A DNA stretch of 64,000 nucleotides from Paenibacillus marchantiophytorum (GTDB lineage: Bacteria; Bacillota; Bacilli; Paenibacillales; NBRC-103111): positions 124,001 to 188,000 of the forward strand of contig NZ_BMHE01000003.1 of NCBI RefSeq assembly GCF_014640555.1, read 5' to 3'. The notes beneath the pieces were generated by a model. That model was not told the DNA's origin. It saw only the letters and a list, made by a program, of their open reading frames with translations, and ran no database searches. Of the stretch, positions 53,509 to 62,700 are shown one piece after another; within the stretch, counting starts at the first letter, position 1; every line of letters starts with the position of its first letter. The translations under genes and the position numbers were made by a program.

Positions 53509-54257
53509 GGAGTGGCTGGTTCCTGCTGCTCATTTTTCACAAGTTTATAGCCTAGTCCTCTGACGTTAATGAGGTACTTAGGATTGGACGGATCTGCTTC
53601 GATACGCTCTCTTGCACGGTGAATATGCACCATCACGGTATTATCATCACTGAGAGCTTCTTCGCCCCAAACTTTCTCATATAATTCGCTTTTGCTGAAA
53701 ATGCGATTAGGGTTCTTGCATAGGTAAAGCAGCAATTGGAACACAAGTGCCGGACAGGATACGGCCTGACCCTCTACGACCAGTTCCCCTGCTAGCTCAT
53801 CTAGCTTAAATCGACCGTAATCAAAAACGTTTGCGGATCTTTGACCGGGTACTTCTGACCGTTTTTCTGCCGCTAGTCCTTTCAAGCCATAATATCGCCG
53901 CAATTGCGCCCGTATGCGGGCAACGACTTCAAGCGGATTAAAAGGTTTGGTTATATAATCGTCACCGCCAATAACAAAACCGGTCAGCTTGTCCAAATCG
54001 GACGATCGCGCAGTCAGGAACAAAATGGGTGCATCTGTCGTTTGCTTAATAAATGGACACACCTCAATGCCGCTGCGCCCAGGCAGCATCACATCCAAGA
54101 CGATTAAATCATATTTCTGGGCTTCACACGCGGCAACTGCCATTTCACCAGTTTTCGCTGTATCCAAATGCAGGAAGCCCTCCTTGCGCAATACCGTCTG
54201 TAAGAGTTCCAAAATCGATTGCTCATCATCAACAAGCAAAATCCGTGCATCATTCAT
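53505..54257 (-). CDS. OmpR/PhoB-family response regulator
   Basis: A 250-residue regulator. The receiver domain has acidic pocket DDE (10-12), phospho-acceptor Asp55 (LIVLDVMLPGRSG) and Lys in FITKPF-type context (DDYITKPFNPLEVVARI). The winged-helix output has SKSELYEKVWGEEALSDDNTV and INVRGLGYKL. The start codon overlaps the stop of the oxidase gene by one base (TAATG), and the gene overlaps the kinase by four, so all three are tightly coupled. The linker (about 125-150) is a little longer than usual. Confidence 0.95.
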   Translation of the reverse strand: MNDARILLVDDEQSILELLQTVLRKEGFLHLDTAKTGEMAVAACEAQKYDLIVLDVMLPGRSGIEVCPFIKQTTDAPILFLTARSSDLDKLTGFVIGGDDYITKPFNPLEVVARIRAQLRRYYGLKGLAAEKRSEVPGQRSANVFDYGRFKLDELAGELVVEGQAVSCPALVFQLLLYLCKNPNRIFSKSELYEKVWGEEALSDDNTVMVHIHRARERIEADPSNPKYLINVRGLGYKLVKNEQQEPATP

Positions 54258-55528
54258 TATCTTTCATTTCCCATCACATATGTATCTAAAAAGTCATTGC
54301 GAAACTTACCTTGCGGATCACAACGCAGAAGCAGCTTGTGAAAGTCTGGCAGCTTCTCATAGCGTAATTGTACCTGAGCGGGCGGCATGGTAAACAGCTT
54401 CCCCCAATGTGGACGTGCTTGGAAAGGCGCAAGCTCCTTTTCGATCATCGGCAGCACTTGCCGGACGGCTTCCCAGTTCGGTTTCCAAGTAAAATGTATA
54501 GCAATTGACTCCTGATTGTAACAGGGACTCATCCATAAGTTGTCTGCTGCAATGGTACGAACCTCAGAGACATAAAGCAGCGGCGCAATATGTTCCCGAA
54601 TGCGATCAAGCGCGCACAAGGCAGCATAGGCATCGCTTCGCGGCACGAAGTACTCACTTTGGAGTTCCTCACCAGCACTCGGGGTGAAGTCCATGCGAAA
54701 GTGCGGCAATCGTTCATGCCAAGGCCCCGGTACACCCAACTGTTGACTGCAATTCTCAGCCGTATGTCCAGGTACCGGATGCCGCGGCGAGTCGGCAAGT
54801 CTCGCGCCGAAAAATTCAGGTTCAACTTGATCAGAAGTCTGATTAACCAGTTGACGCTTCAGCCAGACTTGATTGAAATTAGCCATCTTCCAATCGGTGA
54901 ACAGACTGACACTGTAGCCACTGGAGAAAATTTCATCGAAGTGTTCTTCAAGCTGTGCCAGAGGCAGGTTGTCGTAAACATGCTGGCTCATCTGAAAATC
55001 CGGAATTACATCCAGTGTGATTTTCGTGACTACGCCCAATGCTCCAAGCCCAACGACTGCGCCTAAGAAATCTCCGTCCTGCTGCCCACGAGAGAACACA
55101 TTTATGCTCCCATCAGCTTGGACAATCTCCATAGCAGCTACTGCGGTAGCCAAATTGCCATTCCGATCACCTGAACCATGCGTTGCCGTTGCGCATGCAC
55201 CTGCGACGGTAATATGCGGCAGCGACGCCAAATTGTGAAGCGCATAGCCCTCATTGTGAAGATATTGACCGAGCTCTCCGTATCTTATTCCGCCCTCTAC
55301 CGTTACTGTATGGTTCGCGCGATCTAAGGCGATGACTTGGTTCAAATTCTGAAGGGAGAGAAGCCCCTCCGCACAGTCGGCGATGCTATTAAAAGAGTGC
55401 CTCGTGCCCAGCACCTTGATTTGTTTGCTGCGAGCTACTAATTCTTGTACTTGTTCCACGTTTGCTGGAACATGAAGTTGAGTAGCGCTATACGTGTAAT
55501 TCCCAGCCCAATTCCGATTATTCTCCAT
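54257..55528 (-). CDS. FAD-dependent alditol oxidase-like enzyme (AldO/xylitol oxidase family)
   Basis: A 423-residue flavoprotein of the vanillyl-alcohol-oxidase superfamily. The FAD domain has KVLGTRHSFNSIADC, whose His (about residue 43) corresponds to the covalent FAD attachment in AldO, then TVEGGIRYGELGQYLHNEGY and AGACATATHGSGDRNGNLA. The C-terminal half has the D-arabinono-lactone-oxidase-type substrate domain ending RPHWGKLF and FRNDFLDTYVMG. It would oxidise sugar alcohols with O2, giving H2O2. AAAGGAG precedes ATG 55528. It is the first gene of an operon with a two-component system, an unusual pairing suggesting that its expression or product is sensed by the kinase. Confidence 0.92.
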   Translation of the reverse strand: MENNRNWAGNYTYSATQLHVPANVEQVQELVARSKQIKVLGTRHSFNSIADCAEGLLSLQNLNQVIALDRANHTVTVEGGIRYGELGQYLHNEGYALHNLASLPHITVAGACATATHGSGDRNGNLATAVAAMEIVQADGSINVFSRGQQDGDFLGAVVGLGALGVVTKITLDVIPDFQMSQHVYDNLPLAQLEEHFDEIFSSGYSVSLFTDWKMANFNQVWLKRQLVNQTSDQVEPEFFGARLADSPRHPVPGHTAENCSQQLGVPGPWHERLPHFRMDFTPSAGEELQSEYFVPRSDAYAALCALDRIREHIAPLLYVSEVRTIAADNLWMSPCYNQESIAIHFTWKPNWEAVRQVLPMIEKELAPFQARPHWGKLFTMPPAQVQLRYEKLPDFHKLLLRCDPQGKFRNDFLDTYVMGNER

Positions 55529-55594
55529 ATCTTCGCACTCCTTTCAAAGCTGTTATTCGTTGATTTTATCATATCTTTGCAAGCTAGGTAACGC

Positions 55595-55640
55595 GAACAG
55601 CGCTAACCCACCCTACATAAAGGAATGTGTTAACGCTGTT
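55595..55640 (-). terminator. Possible terminator after the siderophore-binding protein gene
   Basis: GAACAGCGCTAAC pairs with GTTAACGCTGTT (one mismatch) around a 21-base loop, 16 bases after the lipoprotein stop. No clear T run on the minus strand, so it may only be a structured 3' end. Confidence 0.4.
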
Positions 55641-55655
55641 TGCACGGAAATAATC

Positions 55656-56669
55656 TTAAGAGCCGCTCTTAACGAGCATATCTGTGATCAAATCCGCTTG
55701 GCCAAGTATGGAGATCGGATCGTAATATAGGTACGTATTATAGTCCAAGATATGCACTTTATTGTTCTTCACAGCGGGCAGCGTCTTCCAGACGGGACTA
55801 TCCAGAACAGCTTTCACCTGCTCTTCCGTTGTGCCGGCATTCATGCAGATGAAAATATGATCCGTATTAGCATAAGTTGGCAGTGTTTCCATCGAGATTT
55901 CGACTAGCTGCTTACCGCTGTCAATGGCTTGCTTTTGTACAAAATCAGGCACCTTCAGCTTCAACATATTATAGATGACTTCGCCGCCTCGCCCATAATT
56001 ATCACCGAGCAGCGAAATCTTTTTCTCGCGGACATTGATAATGACAGCCGATTCGCCTTCTTTGACCGAAGCTTTAATCTTCTCGCGGCTCTCCTTAGCT
56101 TTCTGCTCATATTTAGCCAACCAATCTGCGGCTTCCTTTTGTCGACCGAAGGTATCGCCGAGCAGCTTCATTTCTTCTCTGACATTTTTATAAGCGGTAT
56201 AAGGAATAAATACGGTTGGAGCGATTTTAGCAAACTTATCGTAATTCTCTTCCGAGAATCCGTTGATGACAATCAAATCGGGGTCCATGGACGTCACTTT
56301 TTCCAAAGAAGCAGGAGAACCAATATCCGCCATTTTCGCTTCTTGCTCCTTCAGGAACGGGCTGCCCATCCACCATTCCTTGCTGGCGCCGATAGGCGTA
56401 ATGCCTAGTGCGGCCAATGTCCCATGATAATAAGCAGCTACGACACGCTTGGGGGCAGCCGGAATTGTCACATCTCCCTTCGCAGTTTTCGCTGCATATG
56501 TTTTCGGCTGTGAAGCCGTCGCTTCTGCTTGCGCAGTTGCCGCAGGGGTTGTTGTTGCTTGCGAGCCTGTCTTGGTTGAGCTTGTTGTATCTGTACCGTT
56601 GCCGCAAGCGCTCAAAACGAGCAGCAAAGCTGTCATCCCTGCGGATAACCATGTTTTCTTGACGATCAT
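55656..56669 (-). CDS. Iron-siderophore ABC transporter substrate-binding lipoprotein
   Basis: A 337-residue secreted lipoprotein of the FecB/FhuD class. The signal peptide ends LLLVLSACGNG with Cys22, followed by a long Thr/Ala linker and the two-lobed class-III binding fold (APKRVVAAYYHGTLAALGIT, VTSMDPDLIVINGFSEENY, ILGQADLITDMLV). It captures ferric siderophores for a permease not encoded here. ATG 56669 follows GGGAGAG. A Fur-box-like sequence overlaps the promoter, so it should be induced by iron starvation. The neighbouring regulator carries a related binding domain. Confidence 0.92.
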   Translation of the reverse strand: MIVKKTWLSAGMTALLLVLSACGNGTDTTSSTKTGSQATTTPAATAQAEATASQPKTYAAKTAKGDVTIPAAPKRVVAAYYHGTLAALGITPIGASKEWWMGSPFLKEQEAKMADIGSPASLEKVTSMDPDLIVINGFSEENYDKFAKIAPTVFIPYTAYKNVREEMKLLGDTFGRQKEAADWLAKYEQKAKESREKIKASVKEGESAVIINVREKKISLLGDNYGRGGEVIYNMLKLKVPDFVQKQAIDSGKQLVEISMETLPTYANTDHIFICMNAGTTEEQVKAVLDSPVWKTLPAVKNNKVHILDYNTYLYYDPISILGQADLITDMLVKSGS

Positions 56670-56686
56670 GCTGTGTATCTCTCCCT

Positions 56687-56708
56687 TTGATAATGATAAT
56701 AGTTCTCA
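56687..56708. promoter_or_regulatory. Fur box over the siderophore-binding protein promoter
   Basis: TTTGATAATGATAATAG followed by TTCTC matches the GATAATGATAAT-type Fur box. On the minus strand TTGTTA, 16 bases, TATTAT places the -10 box inside it. Confidence 0.75.
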
Positions 56709-56766
56709 CCGGAATCATAACAATCTGTTCCTCCTGCCGTCCATACACATTCATGACGATTATTCC

Positions 56767-58605
56767 CTACAATTGTGATGAAAGCCGCTCAATCATTTCC
56801 TGCAATTGAAGCTTTAAGGAAAGCGGGTCGAAGCTATAGAAGACATCACGATTGACTTCATAGACCTGATTTTTGCGAACGGCTGCTAATTTCTTCCAGT
56901 TCGGATGCGCTTTGAAGGATTCCCCGCTTTCCAGCCAATTAGATTCATAATTAATTAGGAAAACATGATCGGCGGAGTACTCGCCTAGTTCAGACAGCGA
57001 TATGCAGCGGTTCAGCAGCTTCGCATCGATAATCTGCTCCTTGACGATTGGCGGTGGAGACAGTTGCAACCCTTGATAGAGCATGGGCCCGCCCATGCTT
57101 CTCAAATCACCGTAAATATATATTTTGCCGGATACAATTTTCATGATGATAAAGGTATCCTGTGCAGATAGATGACATCCTAGCTGCTCTCTAGCCGCTG
57201 CAAGTTGCTGGTCGAACGCTTGCAGCCATACTTCCGCTTCCTGCTGCTTGCCCACAACATCCGCAATGAAGCGGAGCTGGGCTCGCCAATCCATATTTTC
57301 CATATCGACCGACGCGACTGGGCCTAAACTGCGTATCCAATTCATATCCTGCTTATGGATATTACAGAAAATAAGATCAGGTTGCAGCTCCGTGACCGTT
57401 TCTGCGCTTTGCTCGTCCAAGCCCTCAATCGGCTTGAACTCCGCCTGACTGAGCAAGCTCTGGTAATGCTCCGACATCCACGGGTTCATGATACCAACAC
57501 GCGGAACGACACCCAAGGTAAGCAAGCTTGATGTCATGCAAGCATCCAGCGACACATATTTCTTGGGCTGCAGCAGGTATGCGCTAGGTGAAACACCGAC
57601 TAATTGTTTAAATTTCCGGCTGAAATAATATTGACTTTGAAAGCCTACTTCCTCGGCAATTTCTTGCAGATTGAATTTGGAGAGCAGCAGCAGCTCCCGC
57701 GATTTCTCAATGCGAAGATGCAGCAAATAGTCGATAAAGCTCATGCCTTTCTCTTTTTTGAACAATCGGGAGAAATGTTCCGGGCTAATGCCAAGCTGCT
57801 CAGCGATCTGATCGCGTGTCAAATCATCCCGATAATGCTGATCGATGAGGGAAACCGCATGTGTAATGACATTGTGCGTTTCCAGTGGTCGCTCTTCACT
57901 TGTATTGCGAACAATCCGATCCATCATTGTATAAAATAATAGTTGCCGCTTGAACATTCCTTGCGGTTGTCCACTCACTTGCATCGCATCCAATTCTTTG
58001 GATACCTGCAGCGCCCAATATGGCGTTTGCAGTTGAATCGGCTCTTGAAACAAACGCTGCATCTTATGCGGAAGATAGGCGACCCGATCTGCAGTTGTGC
58101 TGCTTCGCTGCACCACATCGAAGGCAATCCTATCAAGCTGCAGCAGGCTGCTGCTCGTATTGACGACATGCATCCCGCTGCCGGAAGGAGCATATACAAC
58201 CATCCCGTACCTGAGTACGACCTTCTTCCCATCCATGAACAACTCGCCAGTTCCCTCACGAACGAGCAGCAGCATATCCACTTCTGTCACATTCCATTCC
58301 TTCTGAGCGAAAGGTTCGTAGCTCAACTGCTTCGTATCCAATAAGACAAATACGGGGATATCCTGACGCACCTCAGCCAAATGACTGACTTCACTTTCCA
58401 CTGATCCAACCTTCTGCCCAGCTTGCCACTGACCTTGTTCCTTCAATGCCTGACGCACCTCGGCTGCTTCTTCGTCCGTTAGCTTGCCCAGATGCTTTAC
58501 GACACGGTGCTTATTTTTTCCAGTATCATCTTTATAGGTGCTGACAATTTTATAATAGAGATAGGACTTTCCATTTCTTGTAAAACTACTTTTCTTTAAA
58601 AACAT
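56767..58605 (-). CDS. Btr-like AraC regulator with siderophore-binding domain and transposase-like N-terminus
   Basis: About 612 residues in four parts. Residues 1-50 (MFLKKSSFTRNGKSYLYYKI, then KHRVVKHLGKLTDEEAAEVR) look like the N-terminus of IS1634/IS4-type transposases. Next is a cupin-like sensor half (about 70-170). The AraC HTH lies at about 245-345 (LTRDQIAEQLGISPEHFSRLF, LQEIAEEVGFQSQYYFSRKF). The last part is a FecB-type periplasmic-binding domain (about 355-612, ETVTELQPDLIFCNIHKQDM) without signal peptide. AraC plus cytoplasmic siderophore-binding domain is the layout of Bacillus Btr, which activates siderophore uptake when loaded. GGAGGAA fixes the start at 58605. The first 50 residues are in frame with no stop and are not part of known Btr proteins. 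Confidence 0.88.
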   Translation of the reverse strand: MFLKKSSFTRNGKSYLYYKIVSTYKDDTGKNKHRVVKHLGKLTDEEAAEVRQALKEQGQWQAGQKVGSVESEVSHLAEVRQDIPVFVLLDTKQLSYEPFAQKEWNVTEVDMLLLVREGTGELFMDGKKVVLRYGMVVYAPSGSGMHVVNTSSSLLQLDRIAFDVVQRSSTTADRVAYLPHKMQRLFQEPIQLQTPYWALQVSKELDAMQVSGQPQGMFKRQLLFYTMMDRIVRNTSEERPLETHNVITHAVSLIDQHYRDDLTRDQIAEQLGISPEHFSRLFKKEKGMSFIDYLLHLRIEKSRELLLLSKFNLQEIAEEVGFQSQYYFSRKFKQLVGVSPSAYLLQPKKYVSLDACMTSSLLTLGVVPRVGIMNPWMSEHYQSLLSQAEFKPIEGLDEQSAETVTELQPDLIFCNIHKQDMNWIRSLGPVASVDMENMDWRAQLRFIADVVGKQQEAEVWLQAFDQQLAAAREQLGCHLSAQDTFIIMKIVSGKIYIYGDLRSMGGPMLYQGLQLSPPPIVKEQIIDAKLLNRCISLSELGEYSADHVFLINYESNWLESGESFKAHPNWKKLAAVRKNQVYEVNRDVFYSFDPLSLKLQLQEMIERLSSQL

Positions 58606-58679
58606 GAGGGTTCTTCCTCCATTATTTTGGTGACTATGTTGGGTACTATACTTATTATACGAGGTCTTCCTGCAATAAG

Positions 58680-59663
58680 AAAAGCGCCTTTTCATCCCTA
58701 AGAGATGAGCGTCTTCAGAACGATTTTCTACCATATAGCCGATCCTAGTTCCCTTTGGGCTTTGCAATGACAGAGTGCGTCGTGTGAAAAGGAACTATGA
58801 TCCGCTAAATGGCGAGAATTGGGGTAAACGTAGCATGAAAGGGAACTGAGATCCGCTATTTAAGCGGAACCTGCTGATTCCAACCGGGAAATGGTGCAAT
58901 AACGGATCGTAGTTCCCTTTGGCGTGGAATATAGCGGTTTTCAGAATTATAGCGTACTGTAGTTCCCTCTAACTTGCTATCATGACACATTTTGCTAGTA
59001 TCGCGGCTTCACGTTCTCTTACCTCCGCACGATTGCAAAGCTAGAGGATCTCATTCTGCCAAATAGCTTGTTTATACCTCCACACCAGCAGCAATTCGAA
59101 CACATAAGTACGTTCACAGTTAACTTGTTTTCATTGCATCGCATCCCATCTCATCGAACCACTCCATCGTGCTGGGGTAGCCTACAACCCAAGCCTGGAG
59201 ACTCGCGTCAATCTCCAACATTTAAATTCTGGGCAAGCTTCACTCCCCCCAACCCAACAACATGTCTCTTAAACCTTCGTCGACGGTCAAGATAACCTGT
59301 CGATGGTTGACTGGACATACGTCCCCAGACAAGACCCGGCTCCTCTCTTCCGTTTCTCCGCATGAACACATCGTGCAGAAAAGTCACTGGCACCGACAGG
59401 ACATCACCTTAAGATCATGGCACCCTTCACATGCGAGCAGCTTAAACTCTTATTCGGGTCTCCACAATCTCGAAATGTCCGGATTTCTTTCAGCACTACG
59501 GGACGTATCTTTTTGCCATGCTTGCTTTTAAAGGCTTCCCAGTGCCGATTCTCATCAAAGAACATTCGGTGTAGGATGTCCTGTTTCATATTCGAAATGG
59601 ACCCAAAAACTAAAAAGGTAGAACCCCTTAAATCCACGCAAAATCTATACTTTATTATTCTAA
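58680..59663 (+). repeat. Dispersed repeat family B, copy 4 (long form)
   Basis: About 980 bp with the same order as copies 1 and 3: motif array, CATC-rich middle (shortened, about 59135-59165), IS91-like remnant and right end AAAATCTATACTTTATT. The left end touches the promoter region of the Btr-like gene. The right end stops four bases before the terminator at 59667. No gene is present in 58606-59666. Confidence 0.85.
59230..59600 (-). pseudogene. Decayed IS91-like transposase N-terminus (copy in B4)
   Basis: Minus-strand fragment MKQDILHRMFFDENRHWEAF followed by KSKHGKKIRPVVLKEIRTFR; the zinc-ribbon half continues in another frame. Best preserved start of the three remnants, but frameshifted and lacking the catalytic domain. 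Confidence 0.6.
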
Positions 59664-59666
59664 AAA

Positions 59667-59699
59667 AGACGCTCTTCCCCCGAAAGAGAAGATGCGTCT
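59667..59699 (-). terminator. Terminator of the large multidomain gene
   Basis: AGACGC-CTT / AAG-GCGTCT arms around a C/G/A-rich loop, then TTTTTTAG on the minus strand, nine bases past the stop codon. Confidence 0.85.
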
Positions 59700-59707
59700 A
59701 CGTTTAC

Positions 59708-62700
59708 TTAATTCGGATCTCTATTCCCTTTAAAATAAGCCCAATCTGTTTGTATGCCCACAAGAAGTACAGGTTGAATGGAACTTCCAATCACGAAGCT
59801 CCCAGCTTGCGTGCCGATGGAAATCGGCGAGTCTTTCGCCAAGGTTCCCGTAAATCCATTCAATTGGCTTTTTTTCATAATCCCCTCTGTCAGCACTCTT
59901 CCCGACTTCCCAGGTATAATCCGCTCCAGCGTGATGCCTACAAAGCTCTCAGCAGAATCACCGGCGCTCATGAGCCGCAGCGTGTTAGTGTCCGTATCAT
60001 AACGCACGGCCGCAAATCGGGGAATGCCCACCGCTGTATGATTTTGCAAGGTTAACTGCTTATCTGGCACCTGTGGATAGTATTCCGTCCCTGTGACGTT
60101 ATACTCCGCCGTTCTTCCTGATGCTCCCAGAACGCTATTCATTTGCGCCACAATATAGGCATTGGACTGATTCGTATAATTCTCATTAAATAGGATTGTT
60201 TTGGTTGTTCCATCTTCAAAGGTCACTTGCAGTGTTTGGTTCAAGTACGTGCAATCCCCCAGCCTTCTGCCAAGCGTATTAGTAACATCAATATTGGCGT
60301 TTAGACCTACTTTGATCCCGGAAATATCCCAATACCCGTATAAATAACCGCTCAGCCCACCGCCTCCGTCCCGGGTTTCATACGACCCCAGAAGAGCAGG
60401 CACAGCACTGCCGCTGACCCTTACACTGGAACTGCTGCCAGTCGACTTGCTGAATATGGCCAGCGCTCTTCCCCGGTGCTCATCCGAATAGCCAATAGGC
60501 GTGCTGTTGTTCAAAGTAACCCGATAATCCGCATGGTTGGCATATTGATTTTCCGGCTTTTGGGTAATCCACGGCAAATCATCTTGAACCATATACGTGC
60601 CTATAATCTCCGTGTTATTGAAGATAACCTCATCTCGGGTCCCGCTGCCTAACGACTCGATCATAATTGGCTTCAAAGTTTCCGTAGAAACTATCCTACT
60701 GTTGTTGATGACATTGATCTGAGGTTTGGTGAAATCCTCCCGATTATGCACATACCAGCCATCAGCTTTGGATACAAAAGTACTGCCATACACGATTTCC
60801 GTTACGCCGCTGGCGGAGCCATAACCCCAAGCGTGGGAACCAACCCCGCTGATCCCTCCCCATACTTTAGCCGGATCTAAGTCGTCCGGTGGCGTAATTC
60901 CCGGATGCGCAGCCACCCAGCTCTTTCGATAATCGACTGCTTCCAGATTGCCGTAATGTTCGATATGAGCATTTTTCACGATATGGATCGCATCCTTATT
61001 ATTGCCATTGTCTTCGCTGTGAATCGGATAACGCATGTTTTTGGCGGTGACTGTGAGATTCTCCAGATTGGCTGTCGCCTTCAACCATAGTGTCGATTGA
61101 TTGGTAATTTCACTGTTCGTGGCCGAGGCCGCATTCTCTCCCTTCAGGATAACTTGATCCCTGTCGGTTCCTCGCAGCGTGGTAAATGGCTTCACCACCC
61201 AATTTTTCTCCGTATATACGCCTGGATAGATTTGAATGACATACGGCTTCGCAGATCTGCTATCCTGGATGCTGTCATTAGCTAGTTTAGGAGAAAGGAA
61301 ATCGCCGGTTCCGTCAGGCTTAACGGTCAAAGTAACCGTTTCATGAACGCCTTCCCGAACGGTGACAGAGGAAGCAGCCGTTTTCCCGCCATTCACGGTT
61401 GTAACCGTGATTTGAGCGATTCCCTCTTTTTTCCCATAAACAGCACCATTCACGTCTACGATGGCCACTTCTGGATTGCTCGAGCTCCAAATGACTGATC
61501 TTTCCACCGCATTTAGTGGCAGTATTGCCGCCTTTAGCCTTGTGATCGTTCCAGGATTCATCTCTATCGCCGTTTTATTCAAACTGACCCCCGACACTTT
61601 AGCTGGAATTGGATCATTGGCATACGTCACTGGACGGATCTCCACGTCATCCAAATAATAGCTGTCTGCGGTTGCCGGAAAATCCGTATAGATATACATC
61701 GTCAAATTCGTAATATTACCGGTTTCATTAAGCTTAAAATACCCTTCAGCCTTTTTCCAGGTGGAGGCATCCATGGCTGGCCCCGTAACCATGACCACTT
61801 GTTTGGTTTCTCCGTTCACTTTGTACTGCAGGCAAATTCGGAGCTTCTCCCCCGCTGTGGAGCCGGCAGCCAGCTTGCCCCAAGCCGAGTAATAGTATTC
61901 TTTGCCATTCTCTACGCCGGGGAAAAGTATTTTCCCATATGCATAATCCTTGGTGATTTTCACAGACTGATGACCGGAATGAGACTCCGTGGTGCTTAGC
62001 TCCATGGCGACTCTTTCGCCGGAGTAGGCAAGCGTGCTCATTTCCATCCCCGGGTCTGTCAACAGATTATCTCCTGTCAGTTTGAAGGGGCCTGAAACAT
62101 ACAAGGTTTCCGCAAGCGCATCCCATGCTATGTTGTATCCAAACAATTCTTTGAGCGCATCAGATGAAACAAGCACATCATAGCTGGACGCTACAGGAAA
62201 ATGCTGCAAAGTTACAGCCGTATTTCCTTTATAAGCGGTAAGCTGATCTGGTACGACCCGAATAACGCTGCCATTCTTGACAGCAAGGATGGCGCCTGTA
62301 TCATCCCGTTCTGTGGGAATCCCTTCCTTCGCCAGAACTTCGGCCAGCGGCAGCATGACGCTGCCGTCCCTCATTTCCAGCGGTGTTACCGTTTTCATGG
62401 TTTGCCCATTCAGGTACATTTTCACACCCGTTAGGGGAACGTTGATGATTCCGATCTGGTCAATGCTGAAATCACCTGTCGTTGTCAGGGGATCGAACCG
62501 GATGGCTTCAATGCTTCCCGTCCATTTCTTATTGCTCCACATGGGAACATAATAGTCCGTGTAACCGCTGTCATTTGGTTTTATAAATAAACCAATTCCT
62601 TTGGCTTCATTCCATGTTTTATCGGTTTCCGTAATGAAATAAATCTGCCCGGCTGTATCACTGGAGCTATTTTTCATGCGGATATGGATATACGGATTGT

